Shown here piece after piece: positions 18,299 through 26,703 of a stretch of 64,000 nucleotides of DNA. The stretch covers positions 5,941,001 through 6,005,000 of the forward strand of contig NZ_CP054918.1 in assembly GCF_013364195.1 (NCBI RefSeq), given 5' to 3'. How positions within the stretch are numbered: position 1 is the first letter of the stretch; each line of letters begins with the position of its first letter. Source of the stretch: Streptomyces sp. NA04227 (GTDB taxonomy: Bacteria > Actinomycetota > Actinomycetes > Streptomycetales > Streptomycetaceae). Both the position numbers and the translations under genes were made by a program. The notes below the pieces were generated by a model, which was given only the letters and a program-made list of their open reading frames with translations, was not told the origin of the DNA and searched no databases.

Positions 18299-20104
18299 TC
18301 AGCAACTCACCCGCGCCCCCGCCCAATCCGCATGGTCGTAATCGACCCCGTCCACCGTCCCCGTCACCCGCAACTCCAGCGACTTCACGCCCTGTACGGA
18401 CACGGAGAGCACGGTCGGCTCCTCACCCCCCGACTTCGCCTCCGTATACGCGAGCAGCTTCCCGTCCCCGTACACCCCGAACTGCACACTGCCGCGTCCG
18501 GCACCCACCTCGTCGTCCACGCCGACCTCGGCGGTGAACGTCTCGCAGGAGCCGCCCAGCCACAGGTTCACCGCGGACTCGGCGTTGGTGCCCAGACCGT
18601 GCTCGTACGTCCTGCCGCCCAGTGACAGCGTGCGCCCGTCACCGGCCCCCTGCTCGCCGTTGGAACGGTTGCGCTCGACGGGACCCCAACCGTTGTACGA
18701 GGCCGCCCAGTTCATGTCACCGGCACGGTGCTCACCGGCGGGGAGCGGGGCGTTCAGTGAGCCCTTGCGTTCGACGCGGTAGACGACGGCGTCGCGGGCG
18801 GGTACCTCGGCCGAGAGGGGGCCGGAGCTGGTGGAGGTACGGCCCGTCCACAGGTCGCGCAGCGCGTACGAGGCGGAGCCGCCCAGGTTGAGGGCGGCGG
18901 CCGAAGTCGACACGGTGCGGGGGCTGTTGCCGCGGTTCAGGAGTGCCACGGCCACATCGCCGTCGGCGAGCGGCTTGGCCCAGACCTCGGCGTCGCCGAC
19001 GCGGCTGATGCGGCGGCCCGCCGAGCCACCCCAGCTCTGGTCGACCTCGATGAGGGCGGAGTTGGTGAGGATCTCGCGGGTGGTGTCGTTCATGGTGGCG
19101 ATGTTGTTGCCCGCGATCAGCGGTGAACCGCCCACCGCCCACAGGGAGAACTGGGCGCGCGCCTCGCCCGCGGGCATGTCGCCGTTGCCGATCTGGAGCA
19201 TGTCCCAGTCGTTCCAGCGCTGCGGGGCGCTGCGGAAGGACAGCGGGGCCGCGAGGTCGATGTTGTTGAGGGTGCCCATCGGGTAGTGGCTGGGGCCGCT
19301 GCCGTCGGTCCACCAACTCGTGTTCAGGTCCTCGCCGATGCGGGTGCTGTGGGCGTAGTCGCCGAAGTCGTGCTTCGAGGCGTACTCGGCGGTGTGCCGG
19401 GAGCCCGGGTTGATGTTGTAGAGGATCGGCCGGCCGGTGTCCTTCAGCGCGTCCCGCATGAGCGCGAAGCGTTCGCGCTGTTCCTCCAGGGTGCCGCCGG
19501 AGTCGCACCAGTCGTACTTCAGGTAGTCCACGCCCCAGGAGGCGAAGGTCGCCGCGTCCTGCTTCTCGTGGCCGAGGCTGCCCGTGTAGTTGGCGCAGGT
19601 CGTGGTCATCGGCGCGGCGTACATGCCGAACTTCAGGCCCTTGGCGTGGACGTAGTCGGCGACCGCCTTCATGCCGTTCGGGAACTTGCCCGAATCGGGG
19701 ACCAGTTGGCCGGATGCGTCACGTCCGTCGGACCAGCAGTCGTCGATGATCACGTACTGGTATCCGGCCTTCTTCATCCCCGAGGACACCATGGCGTCGG
19801 CCGCTTCGCGCACTTTGGCGTCACTGATGTCGCAGCCGTAGGCGTTCCAGCTGTTCCAGCCCATGGGCGGGGTGGTGGCGATGCCTCCCGCCGCGGCTTT
19901 CGCATCGGCCTTCGTATCGGCCTTCGTACCCGCTTTCGTACCGGCTTTCGTACCGGTGGTGTCGGCAGGAGAGTCGGTGCTGGCGGAGGCCGTCGCGGTG
20001 GCGAACAGGCTCCCTGCCAACGCCAGGGCCGTGACCACTGCCAGGGGATTGGTTGGACGTATCGATCCGAGTCCGAAGGGGGACTTGGTGGTTCTGCTGG
20101 GCAC
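18299..20104 (-). CDS. Secreted GH27 alpha-galactosidase with NPCBM domain
   Basis: This 601-residue secreted enzyme removes terminal alpha-galactose. A signal peptide covers about residues 15-42. A Lys/Thr/Ala repeat linker (GTKAGTKAGTKAD) is at 51-70. The GH27 barrel starts at PPMGWNSWNAYG (79-90). The nucleophile is D198 in KYDWCD, and the acid/base lies in WNDWDML (298-303). A C-terminal NPCBM carbohydrate-binding domain (about 455-601) has the NGWGPVERNRSNGEQ and GLGTNAESAV blocks. The start is GTG 20104, with AAAGG upstream; further upstream the frame is low-complexity. A palindromic operator sits in its promoter (20257-20272), so it is probably repressed without substrate. Confidence 0.93.
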   Translation of the reverse strand: MPSRTTKSPFGLGSIRPTNPLAVVTALALAGSLFATATASASTDSPADTTGTKAGTKAGTKADTKADAKAAAGGIATTPPMGWNSWNAYGCDISDAKVREAADAMVSSGMKKAGYQYVIIDDCWSDGRDASGQLVPDSGKFPNGMKAVADYVHAKGLKFGMYAAPMTTTCANYTGSLGHEKQDAATFASWGVDYLKYDWCDSGGTLEEQRERFALMRDALKDTGRPILYNINPGSRHTAEYASKHDFGDYAHSTRIGEDLNTSWWTDGSGPSHYPMGTLNNIDLAAPLSFRSAPQRWNDWDMLQIGNGDMPAGEARAQFSLWAVGGSPLIAGNNIATMNDTTREILTNSALIEVDQSWGGSAGRRISRVGDAEVWAKPLADGDVAVALLNRGNSPRTVSTSAAALNLGGSASYALRDLWTGRTSTSSGPLSAEVPARDAVVYRVERKGSLNAPLPAGEHRAGDMNWAASYNGWGPVERNRSNGEQGAGDGRTLSLGGRTYEHGLGTNAESAVNLWLGGSCETFTAEVGVDDEVGAGRGSVQFGVYGDGKLLAYTEAKSGGEEPTVLSVSVQGVKSLELRVTGTVDGVDYDHADWAGARVSC

Positions 20105-20516
20105 GTTGCTCGCCTTTCGTGGGGAACGAGTCGAGTCCGAACATCCGCTGGCGATGGGTGAGGGCGCGTCGCCGCCATCGCCGCCATCGCCGGGAAGCAC
20201 GACGCGCGTGTTGGCGCGCGGTGAATCCGCCTCACAGGCGAACGCAACATAGTGTCAATTCTGAACAGAATTCAATGACTTCGCACAAGGTCCGTGCTTG
20301 CTGCGGTCGTTTCCGCGTCCGGGCGGCGCACTTGCGTCAACTGCCCTTGCGGGCAAGGGAATGTGAGGCCGCCGCCCGCGGCACGGTGAGTGCGGCAGGT
20401 CCCGGAACGCGACCGGCGCCCCGCCAACTCGGGCGGAGCGCCGATGACTTGGGCCGGACGGGGCCGGACCGAAGCGGAATGGGCCGGACGGAACCGGGCC
20501 GGGTGTGCCGGTGTGC
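20105..20516. other. Intergenic region upstream of the alpha-galactosidase
   Basis: This 412-base gap separates the MarR gene stop from the alpha-galactosidase start. Its 20240-20290 part is an AT-rich island with the promoter and operator; about 135 bases of leader follow. The leader contains a short CGCCGCCAT direct repeat. The portion 20290-20516 shows no coding frame or strong hairpin. Confidence 0.6.
20245..20275 (-). promoter_or_regulatory. Promoter and palindromic operator of the alpha-galactosidase
   Basis: A perfect palindrome AATTCTG-AA-CAGAATT occupies 20257-20272. Read on the minus strand, TTGAAT (20275-20270) and TATGTT (20251-20246) are 18 bases apart and would be the -35 and -10 elements. 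The palindrome therefore lies between and over them, the classical place for a repressor. The regulator is not obvious nearby; a LacI- or ROK-type sugar repressor is possible. Confidence 0.65.
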
Positions 20517-21026
20517 TCAGGCCCGGCTGCCCCGCTGCCCCCGCAGATGCTCCGCCACGGGCGCCAGGGCCGTGCGCAGTCCGGCCAGGGAGTCCGGGGT
20601 GAGCAGATCGATGAAGTGCCGTCGTACGGACTCGACGTGGTGCGGGGCGACCTTGTGCATCGTCTCGCGGCCCGACTCGGTGAGGGCGGCGTACAGGCCC
20701 CGGCGGTCCGACTCGCAGCTCTCGCGGCGGACCAGACCGGAGTTCTCCATGCGGGTGATCTGGTGCGAGAGCCTGCTCTTGGACTGGAGGGTCGCCGTCG
20801 CCAGGTCGCTCATGCGCATCCGCTGGTCCGTGGACTCGGAGAGATTGACCAGGATCTCGTAGTCGTTGATCGTCAGGCCGAAGGGCTGGAGGTCCTTCTC
20901 CAACTGGTTCATGAGCAGCCGGTTGACCTCCAGGTGGGTGCGCCAGGCGCACTGCTCCGCGTCGGTCAGCCAGGGGGTCTCCCCGGGGGACGGAGTCTGG
21001 GGGAGGGTGGCGGTTTCGGTTCCCAT
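20517..21026 (-). CDS. absC: MarR-family regulator, AbsC-like
   Basis: This 169-residue winged-helix regulator has conserved MarR blocks: LTINDYEILVNLSES, MRMSDLATATLQSKSRLSHQ and ITRMENSGLVRRESCESDRR. The ATG at 21026 is chosen; the open frame reaching to 21089 is probably not used. The position between a secreted enzyme and AIM24 genes, near a two-component system, matches SCO5405 (AbsC) in S. coelicolor as I recall the map. AbsC is a zinc-linked repressor that affects antibiotic production. It follows the AIM24 operon on the same strand after 94 bases. The family call is firm; the AbsC name rests on remembered synteny. Confidence 0.9.
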   Translation of the reverse strand: MGTETATLPQTPSPGETPWLTDAEQCAWRTHLEVNRLLMNQLEKDLQPFGLTINDYEILVNLSESTDQRMRMSDLATATLQSKSRLSHQITRMENSGLVRRESCESDRRGLYAALTESGRETMHKVAPHHVESVRRHFIDLLTPDSLAGLRTALAPVAEHLRGQRGSRA

Positions 21027-21120
21027 GCAGTCGACTCTACCTAAGAAGTTGAAAAGCGAACGAATGGCAAGGGGGGTGACGGTGTGCACACGTTCGACGT
21101 CACACTCCGCAGGCTACCGC

Positions 21121-21921
21121 TCACAGCCCGAAGCGGCGCTGGAGGTCGCCGAGTTGTCCGGGAAGCCTCGGTGACGACGACTGCGGTGCGCCGCCTGACG
21201 GAGCGTGACCGCCGGGCACTCCGGCCTCCCCCGGGACCGCGCCCGTGGCCTCCTCCGGCATGAGTGTCTCGGAGGACTGGAGCAGTACGGTGCCGGCCCC
21301 GACGAACTCGAACTGGTGCTCCTCGCCGGAGGCGCCCGAAGTCCCGGTCAGCGCGCGGATGCCGCCCATCAGACCGGACATGTAGGCGTGGTCGTAGTGG
21401 TGGCAGGGGGAAGGGCAGTCCGCCCAGCCGACCAGGGCCTGCGGGTCGACCCGCAGCGGGGGCTCCATGAACACCACGGGGCCGTTCGAGGCGGCCACGA
21501 ACTTGCCCGTGCCGATGAGGGTGAGGAAGCCCGGGACGATCGACTGCTTCAGCGAGAGACTTGGCTGAAAAGCGAGCAGGTTGCCGGAGCGAACGGTCAG
21601 ATTGCCGTCCTCCAGGTCGTACGAATTGACGTCGAAGGCCCGGTCGGCGAGGAGCATCTTGCCCTGGCCCTCGGCGACGACCCAGTCGCCCGCGTGCAAA
21701 GGTGAATGAAAACTGCTGCGAACGAGCGCGTCCAATCGTCCGTGCCCGATGCCGTTGAAGTCGATCGAGCCGTAGTAGGCGATCATCTTGCCCTTCTGCA
21801 GGAACCACTGGCTCCCCTTGAGCTCCACGCAGAAGGTGTAGTGGTTGACGTTGTCGTCGACCGGCAGGGTCATCGGGTCGTAGACGGCCGGTCCGCCCGC
21901 CGGGGCGCCGTAGGTGTTCAC
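21121..21921 (-). CDS. AIM24-family protein, third gene of operon
   Basis: This 266-residue protein of the AIM24 beta-barrel family has the blocks FCVELKGSQWFLQKGKMIAYYG, FLTLIGTGKFVAAS and QFEFVGAGTVLLQSSE, although short pieces only are diagnostic. It ends with a Pro/Gly/Ser-rich tail of about 40 residues absent from its two upstream paralogues. No signal peptide or membrane segment is seen. It overlaps the preceding paralogue by four bases (21918-21921). Bacterial AIM24 proteins have no settled role; the yeast member affects mitochondrial inner-membrane organisation. It is the most divergent of the three copies. Confidence 0.9.
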   Translation of the reverse strand: MNTYGAPAGGPAVYDPMTLPVDDNVNHYTFCVELKGSQWFLQKGKMIAYYGSIDFNGIGHGRLDALVRSSFHSPLHAGDWVVAEGQGKMLLADRAFDVNSYDLEDGNLTVRSGNLLAFQPSLSLKQSIVPGFLTLIGTGKFVAASNGPVVFMEPPLRVDPQALVGWADCPSPCHHYDHAYMSGLMGGIRALTGTSGASGEEHQFEFVGAGTVLLQSSETLMPEEATGAVPGEAGVPGGHAPSGGAPQSSSPRLPGQLGDLQRRFGL

Positions 21922-22568
21922 AGCTTTTCCTCCGATGCCTGGACGTAGACGGTTCCGTTGCCGCTCAGCTCGAGCTGGAACGCCTCGCCGGAGCCGCGGC
22001 CCACCATGTCCCGCCAGCCCAGGGCGGCGGACAGCTTGTTGCGGACGTCGCCGTGGTGGGCGACATAGGCCTGCGGGTCGACGTGCACCGGGCGCTGCGG
22101 GGTGATCGGTACCTCGATGACGCCGCCGTGTGCCATCACGGCCACCGAGCCGTGGCCCTTGAGCGTCGTGGTGAACAGGCCCTGGCCGGTGACCTGGCCG
22201 CGCACCATGCCCATGACGCCGCCCTGCGAGCCCATGAACATCGTGCCCTGCTCCAGGGTCCCGTCGAAGGCGAGCAGCCGGTCGGCCTCCACGTAGAGGG
22301 TGTCGCCGGTCAGGCCGATCACCTGGACGTGGTGGCCGCCGTGCCCGAACATCACGGTGCCGTTGCCCTCGACCGTCATCAGCGGCGCGGCCTCGTTCGC
22401 GACCCGGCGGCCGATCATCGACATCACGCCGCCCTGGCCGCCCGAGCGGTTCGGGGTGAAGGTGACCTCGCCGCGGTAGGCGAGCATCGCGCCGCGCTGC
22501 GAGAAGAGCCGCTGGCCGGGCGCCACGGTGGCCTCGACCATCCTGGAGTTGACCTCGCGGAAGGGCAT
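21918..22568 (-). CDS. AIM24-family protein, second gene of operon
   Basis: This 216-residue AIM24 protein begins with MPFREVNSRMVEATVAPGQR and has repeated beta segments such as MLAYRGEVTF, VMFGHGGHHVQVIGL and GLFTTTLKGHGSVAV. It is much like the next gene upstream, sharing the GLFTTT..GHG and AYVAHHGDVR blocks, so the pair arose by tandem duplication. It overlaps that gene by one base and the following one by four bases, so all three are translated as a unit. The protein is cytosolic by sequence. Function unknown. Confidence 0.92.
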   Translation of the reverse strand: MPFREVNSRMVEATVAPGQRLFSQRGAMLAYRGEVTFTPNRSGGQGGVMSMIGRRVANEAAPLMTVEGNGTVMFGHGGHHVQVIGLTGDTLYVEADRLLAFDGTLEQGTMFMGSQGGVMGMVRGQVTGQGLFTTTLKGHGSVAVMAHGGVIEVPITPQRPVHVDPQAYVAHHGDVRNKLSAALGWRDMVGRGSGEAFQLELSGNGTVYVQASEEKL

Positions 22569-23206
22569 CAGACCTCCCCTCCGATCGTGTTGCGCTCGCT
22601 GGGCTGTACGTACACGAGCCCCTCGCCCTCGAAGCGGATCTGGAAGGCCTCGCCGCCGCCCTCGCCGAGGAAGGTGCGGAAGGTCACGCCGGACTGGAAG
22701 CTCTGCCGTACGTCGCCCTGGTGCGCGACATAGGCGCCCGGGTCGACCGTGAGCGGGTACTGGGCGCTGACGCGCAGCACCGTCGCCGGGCCGTCGGACA
22801 TGATCGCCGCCTGGCCGTGGCCCTCCACGGTCGTGGTGAACAGGCCGTTGCCCTGCGAGGCGCCGCGCACCCCGGTGAACGAGGTGCCGGTGCGCAGGCC
22901 CGCGTCCACGCAGAGCAGGTTGCCCGCCTCGACGTAGAGCTTGTCGCCCTGGAGATTCACCAGGTTGATCTCGGTGGCCCGGTCGGCGAACCAGCAGGTC
23001 CCCTCGCCCCTGACCTCCATCAATTCCATCTGTTCGCCGGTCAGGCGGCGGGTGACCATGCCGCGCAGGCCCTCACCGCCGCCGGACATCTTCTTGAACG
23101 CCATCCGGCCGTCGTAGGCGACCATCGAGCCGTTCTTCGCCTTCACGGCGTCGCCGGTCATGTCGACGGCGAGCACCTTGCTGCCTTGGAGTCGGAACGT
23201 TGCCAC
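22568..23206 (-). CDS. AIM24-family protein, first gene of operon
   Basis: This 212-residue AIM24 protein starts MATFRLQGSKVLAVDMTGDA and has blocks MVAYDGRMAFKKM, GNGLFTTTVEGHGQAAIMS and AYVAHQGDVRQSFQ. It is the first gene of the three-gene AIM24 operon. An inverted repeat (23224-23243) lies just upstream of the ATG at 23206, and a G-rich array lies further up at 23301-23350. One possible reading is that the three paralogues form a hetero-oligomer, since they are strictly coupled. This is inference only. Confidence 0.92.
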   Translation of the reverse strand: MATFRLQGSKVLAVDMTGDAVKAKNGSMVAYDGRMAFKKMSGGGEGLRGMVTRRLTGEQMELMEVRGEGTCWFADRATEINLVNLQGDKLYVEAGNLLCVDAGLRTGTSFTGVRGASQGNGLFTTTVEGHGQAAIMSDGPATVLRVSAQYPLTVDPGAYVAHQGDVRQSFQSGVTFRTFLGEGGGEAFQIRFEGEGLVYVQPSERNTIGGEV

Positions 23207-23511
23207 CCGGAAAAGGTAGCCCGCTGTCGGGCAAGTCCGACAGGGCTGCCCTCGTCCCCGGGTGAGTTACGGACCGGGAGGCGGGCCGGAGCCGTGGGCG
23301 GAGGGGGAGCGGGAGGGGGAGCGGGAGGGGGGAGCGGGAGGGGGCGGGGCGTGGGTTCGGCCGGATCCGTGGGGTGTGTGGCGGGACCCCGTCGCCGAGG
23401 CCGCCCGGCGGGCTGCGACAATGACCGGAGAGCTTGTGAGCACGTTCACAAGATCGCCTCTCACCACCCCGAATCGGTTCTCACGACCCGAAGCGACCCC
23501 GAAGGTTCACC
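23207..23511. other. Divergent promoter region of AIM24 operon and DUF3817 gene
   Basis: This 305-base region must contain both divergent promoters. It includes the inverted repeat CTGTCGG-GCAAGT-CCGACAG at 23224-23243, 17 bases upstream of the AIM24 start. It also holds the G-rich repeat at 23301-23350 and a less GC-rich stretch near 23415-23500 that is the likely promoter of the plus-strand gene. No gene is seen. Confidence 0.6.
23301..23350 (+). repeat. G-rich 12-base tandem repeat with G-quadruplex potential
   Basis: Units of GGGGGAGCGGGA repeat about three times, followed by GGGGGCGGGG. Eight or more runs of at least three G lie on the plus strand with loops of one to three bases, which fits the G-quadruplex consensus several times over. 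It sits between two divergent promoters, so it could influence either transcription unit. Confidence 0.85.
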
Positions 23512-23862
23512 GTGGACATCAAGACCGCCACCGCCTTGCACCGGCTGCGCCTCGTCTCCCTGCCGGAGGCGCTCTCCTTCCCCGCCCTGCTGATCTTCGG
23601 CTCCCTGCTGAGCCGGATCTCGGACATCGACTTCCTGATGATGCCGCTGGGCCTGATCCACGGCATCCTCTTCGTGACCTACGTGGTCCTGCTCGCCGAC
23701 GTCTGGTACCGCACCAAGTGGCCCTGGCAGAAGGTCGCGGTCTACTTCCTGCTCGCCCTGCCGCCCTTCGGCGGTCTGTACGCGCACCGCAAGCTCGGCC
23801 GCGAGGAGCAGGACGGCGTCATCGCCGCCCGCGCCCGGAGCGAAGGCGTCGTGAACACGTGA
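23512..23862 (+). CDS. DUF3817 integral membrane protein
   Basis: This 116-residue membrane protein of the DUF3817 family has three hydrophobic segments (near residues 18-36, 44-64 and 76-92) and the family motif [10 protein letters not shown] before the last one. It starts at GTG 23512 with GAAGG at six bases. It overlaps the next gene by four bases (GTGA), so they are coupled. A second DUF3817 protein lies at 35155. The function of the family is not known. Confidence 0.9.
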   Translation: MDIKTATALHRLRLVSLPEALSFPALLIFGSLLSRISDIDFLMMPLGLIHGILFVTYVVLLADVWYRTKWPWQKVAVYFLLALPPFGGLYAHRKLGREEQDGVIAARARSEGVVNT

Positions 23863-24155
23863 TCGTCGCCTTCTCCGTGACGCCGCTCGGCGTCGGCGAG
23901 GACGTCGGTGAGTACGTCGCCGACGCGGTGCGGGTGGTCCGCGAGTCCGGACTCCCGCACCGTACGGACGCGATGTTCACGTCCATCGAGGGCGAGTGGG
24001 ACCAGGTGATGGACGTCGTACGCCGTGCCGTCGCCGCCGTCGAGGCCCGTGCGCCGCGCGTCTCGCTGGTCCTCAAGGCGGACATCAGGCCGGGTGTGAC
24101 CGACGGCCTCAGCTCCAAGGTCGCGACGGTGGAGCGGCACCTCGCCGAGGGGTAA
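23859..24155 (+). CDS. Thiamine-binding-family protein (MTH1187/YkoF-like)
   Basis: This 98-residue protein of the MTH1187 family has the typical [19 protein letters not shown] start and the [20 protein letters not shown] end. Members are small ferredoxin-like folds that bind thiamine or related molecules. It starts at GTG 23859, overlapping the DUF3817 stop by four bases. The longer frame reaching back to 23262 is not used. No thiamine gene lies nearby, so the ligand remains open. Confidence 0.9.
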   Translation: MIVAFSVTPLGVGEDVGEYVADAVRVVRESGLPHRTDAMFTSIEGEWDQVMDVVRRAVAAVEARAPRVSLVLKADIRPGVTDGLSSKVATVERHLAEG

Positions 24156-24176
24156 TGCGGCTGCACGGCTGGACAG

Positions 24177-25307
24177 CTAGACCGGTTCTTTCCGGCCCGC
24201 TTCCTCTCTCCGGCCCGCTTCTTCTTTCCGGCCGACTTCTTCTCTCCGGTCCTCTGATCCTTTCCGGCCTTCTGGTTCGTTCCGGCCCTGTGATGCGCTG
24301 GCCTGGAAAGTGCGGCGGTAAGCGAGCGGGGCCACGCCGATCGCGGCGTGGAGGTGCTGGCGCAGTGAGGTGGCGGTGGCGAAGCCGACCTGGCCGGCGA
24401 TCTGATCGACCGACAGATCGCTGGTTTCGAGGAGATGGCGCGCCCTGGCGACCCGGTGCCGGGTGAGCCAGCGTCCCGGACTCTCCCCGGCTTCGTCGCC
24501 GAAGCGGCGGGCGAAGGTTCGTAGGCTCATCCGCGCATGGCCCGCGAGGTCGGCGAGAGTGAGCGGGAGATGCAGGTTCTCCAGGGCCCAATGCCGGGTC
24601 GGGGCCGTGGTGGCGGTGGCCGGTTCGGGGACCGGATGCTCGATGTACTGGGCCTGGCCGCCTTCCCGCCACGGGGGCACCACACACAGTCGGGCGACGT
24701 GGTTGGCCACCGCGCTGCCGTGGTCGCTGCGCACGACGTGCAGGCATACGTCCACGCCGGAGCCCGCGCCCGCCGAGGTGAGGATGTCGCCGTCGTCGAC
24801 GAAGAGCACGTCGGCGTCGAGCCTGACCCGTGGGAACAGGCGGCGGAAGTGTTCGGCGAGGGCCCAGTGCGTGGTGGCGGGGCGGTCGTCGAGGAGTCCG
24901 GCCGCGGCGAGGACGAAGGCGCCGGTGCAGATCGAGACCAGGCGGGTGCCGGGGCGGATCATGGCGAGGGCCTCGGCGACGGGTTCGGCGAGTTCGCCGG
25001 TGGCCAGGGTCAGGTCGTAGGGCGGGATCACGACCGTGTCGGCGGTGGACAGGATCTCCGGGCCGTGGGCGACCGTGATCTCGAAGTCCGCGTCGGTACG
25101 TACCGGGCGGCCGTCGGCGGTGCAGGTGCGCAGCTCGTAGCGTCCGTTGGTGCTGCCGAAGACCCGGTTGGGGATGCCGAGTTCGAACGGATAGACCCCG
25201 TCCAGCGCGAGGACGGCGACGCGGTGTGCCGGCGCTGACCTGCGCGGTTCCAGTCCCGGTCCCAGCTCCAGTCCCGGTCCCAGTCCCGGTCCCAGTCCCT
25301 GGTTCAT
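24177..25307 (-). CDS. GlxA-family AraC regulator with repetitive termini
   Basis: This 376-residue regulator has an N-terminal DJ-1/PfpI-like domain (about 28-200; AVLALDGVYPFELGIPN, SICTGAFVLAAAGLLDDR) and a C-terminal AraC helix-turn-helix (about 220-330; RMSLRTFARRFGDEAGESPG, VDQIAGQVGFATATSL). The start is ATG 25307. Both ends are repetitive: residues 2-20 are GLGPG-type repeats, and the last 35 residues are Arg/Lys/Glu repeats (GRKEEAGRREEAGRKE). These come from short DNA repeats and probably vary between strains. It is divergent from an oxidoreductase, its likely target. GlxA here is the regulator family name, not the copper oxidase at 28501. Confidence 0.93.
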   Translation of the reverse strand: MNQGLGPGLGPGLELGPGLEPRRSAPAHRVAVLALDGVYPFELGIPNRVFGSTNGRYELRTCTADGRPVRTDADFEITVAHGPEILSTADTVVIPPYDLTLATGELAEPVAEALAMIRPGTRLVSICTGAFVLAAAGLLDDRPATTHWALAEHFRRLFPRVRLDADVLFVDDGDILTSAGAGSGVDVCLHVVRSDHGSAVANHVARLCVVPPWREGGQAQYIEHPVPEPATATTAPTRHWALENLHLPLTLADLAGHARMSLRTFARRFGDEAGESPGRWLTRHRVARARHLLETSDLSVDQIAGQVGFATATSLRQHLHAAIGVAPLAYRRTFQASASQGRNEPEGRKGSEDRREEVGRKEEAGRREEAGRKEPV

Positions 25308-25399
25308 GACACCGCCGCCTCTCAGTTTCTCGTTGATGCCCGACCCTCGTTGCCGCCCGCTCGCGCTGATCCCCGAGCCACCCGGCGCCCGACGCCCGA

Positions 25400-25426
25400 T
25401 AGTCGATGGCACGATCCCATCGAATA
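25400..25426. promoter_or_regulatory. Inverted-repeat operator between AraC-type regulator and oxidoreductase
   Basis: TAGTCGATGG (25400-25409) and CCATCGAATA (25417-25426) form arms of ten bases with one mismatch and a seven-base spacer. It lies midway in the divergent gap, 52 bases before the oxidoreductase start and 93 before the regulator start. This is the expected place for control of both genes. Confidence 0.65.
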
Positions 25427-25477
25427 GTGACCATCATGCCATTGTTCGGCTCACCCCGCGGCGGCAGTGTGGACCGC

Positions 25478-26515
25478 ATGACAACTGCGAACACCTCACA
25501 GACCACCCACACCCCACAGCAGACCGATACCGATACCGAGACCGCGCCGACGATGCGCGCGATCAGCCAGGACGTTCTCGGCGACCCCGAGGTCCTGCAG
25601 CAGGTCGAGGTCGCGCGCCCGGCGCCGGGACCGAGCCAGGTACTGATCAAGGTCCACGCGGCGGGCGTGAACCCCACCGACTGGAAGCACCGGGCCATGG
25701 GCCTCTTTCTCGGTCGGCCGCCGTTCGTCCTGGGCTGGGACGTCTCCGGCGTGGTCGAGGCGGTGGGCATCGGCGTCACCCTGTTCAAGCCGGGCGACGA
25801 GGTCTTCGGGATGCTGCCCTACCCCCACGGGGTCGGCTCCCACGCCGAGTACGTCACCGGGCCCGCGCGGGCCTTCGCCCACAAGCCGCCGACGATCGAC
25901 CACGTCCAGGCGGGCGCGCTCCCGCTCGCGGCGCTCACCGCCTGGCAGGCGCTCGTCGACACAGCCAGGGTGCGGCCCGGCGACCGTGTCCTGATCCACG
26001 CGGCGGCCGGTGGCGTCGGCCACCTCGCCGTACAGATCGCCAAGGCCCGTGGCGCGTACGTGATCGGCACGGCCAGCGCGGGCAAGCACGCGTTCGTCCG
26101 CTCGCTGGGGGCCGACGAGATGATCGACTACCGCGAGGCAGACTTCACCGAGGCCGTCCACGACGTCGACGTCGTACTGGACACCATCGGCGGCGACTAC
26201 CAGCTCCGTTCGCTGCGCACCCTGCGCCCCGGCGGTGTGCTGGTCTCGATCCTGCCCGTGCCGGGCGAGGGCCTGGCCGAGGAAGCCGTCCGGCTCGGCG
26301 TGCGCACCGAACTCCTGCTCGTCGAGGCCGACCACACCGGGATGAACGCCATCGCCGAGCTGGCGGAGGCGGGCACGCTCCGGGCGACCGTCGCGGAGAC
26401 CTTCCCGCTGGCCGAGGCCGCGAAGGCGCACGCACTCGGTGACACGAACCGGACGACGGGCAAGCTCGTACTCGTCACGGACGCCATGGACGCCGCAGGA
26501 GGCACGGGCGAGTGA
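25478..26515 (+). CDS. NADP-dependent quinone oxidoreductase (zinc-free MDR family)
   Basis: This 345-residue medium-chain dehydrogenase/reductase lacks the zinc-binding cysteines. The catalytic domain begins MRAISQDVLGDPEVLQQVEV (near residue 25), with the AAGVNPTDWKHR and GWDVSGVVEAVG blocks. The Rossmann cofactor motif is HAAAGGVGHLAVQIAKARGA. The start at 25478 adds a Thr-rich lead of about 24 residues and has no good ribosome-binding site. A start at 25550 is possible. It is divergent from a GlxA-family regulator and shares an inverted-repeat operator with it. Such enzymes reduce quinones or enones; the natural substrate is not indicated. Confidence 0.92.
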   Translation: MTTANTSQTTHTPQQTDTDTETAPTMRAISQDVLGDPEVLQQVEVARPAPGPSQVLIKVHAAGVNPTDWKHRAMGLFLGRPPFVLGWDVSGVVEAVGIGVTLFKPGDEVFGMLPYPHGVGSHAEYVTGPARAFAHKPPTIDHVQAGALPLAALTAWQALVDTARVRPGDRVLIHAAAGGVGHLAVQIAKARGAYVIGTASAGKHAFVRSLGADEMIDYREADFTEAVHDVDVVLDTIGGDYQLRSLRTLRPGGVLVSILPVPGEGLAEEAVRLGVRTELLLVEADHTGMNAIAELAEAGTLRATVAETFPLAEAAKAHALGDTNRTTGKLVLVTDAMDAAGGTGE

Positions 26516-26526
26516 GCGGCCACGCC

Positions 26527-26541
26527 GTGACGGCACGTCAC
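26527..26541. terminator. Small hairpin after the oxidoreductase gene
   Basis: GTGACG (26527-26532) and CGTCAC (26536-26541) pair perfectly around a three-base loop, 12 bases after the stop. It is short, so its use as a terminator is uncertain; it could also be an operator for the csl genes downstream. Confidence 0.4.
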
Positions 26542-26703
26542 TCCGCGGCACCTCGCTCCACCTCGTGGCCGTAATCGTCCGGGCGCCCTCTTTCCCCCGC
26601 TTGCCCGACGAAGAGTGCCCGGACGGACCCCTCCGGTCGACACGTCGTCGCATGTCCCTTTGTGTGTGGGTACTGGCTTGTTCCCTCACACCCGGGAGTG
26701 CCC

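Noticed and set aside
24177..25307. Naming the AraC-type gene glxA
   Set aside because: GlxA here names a regulator family (DJ-1-like plus AraC). The true glxA copper oxidase is at 28501.
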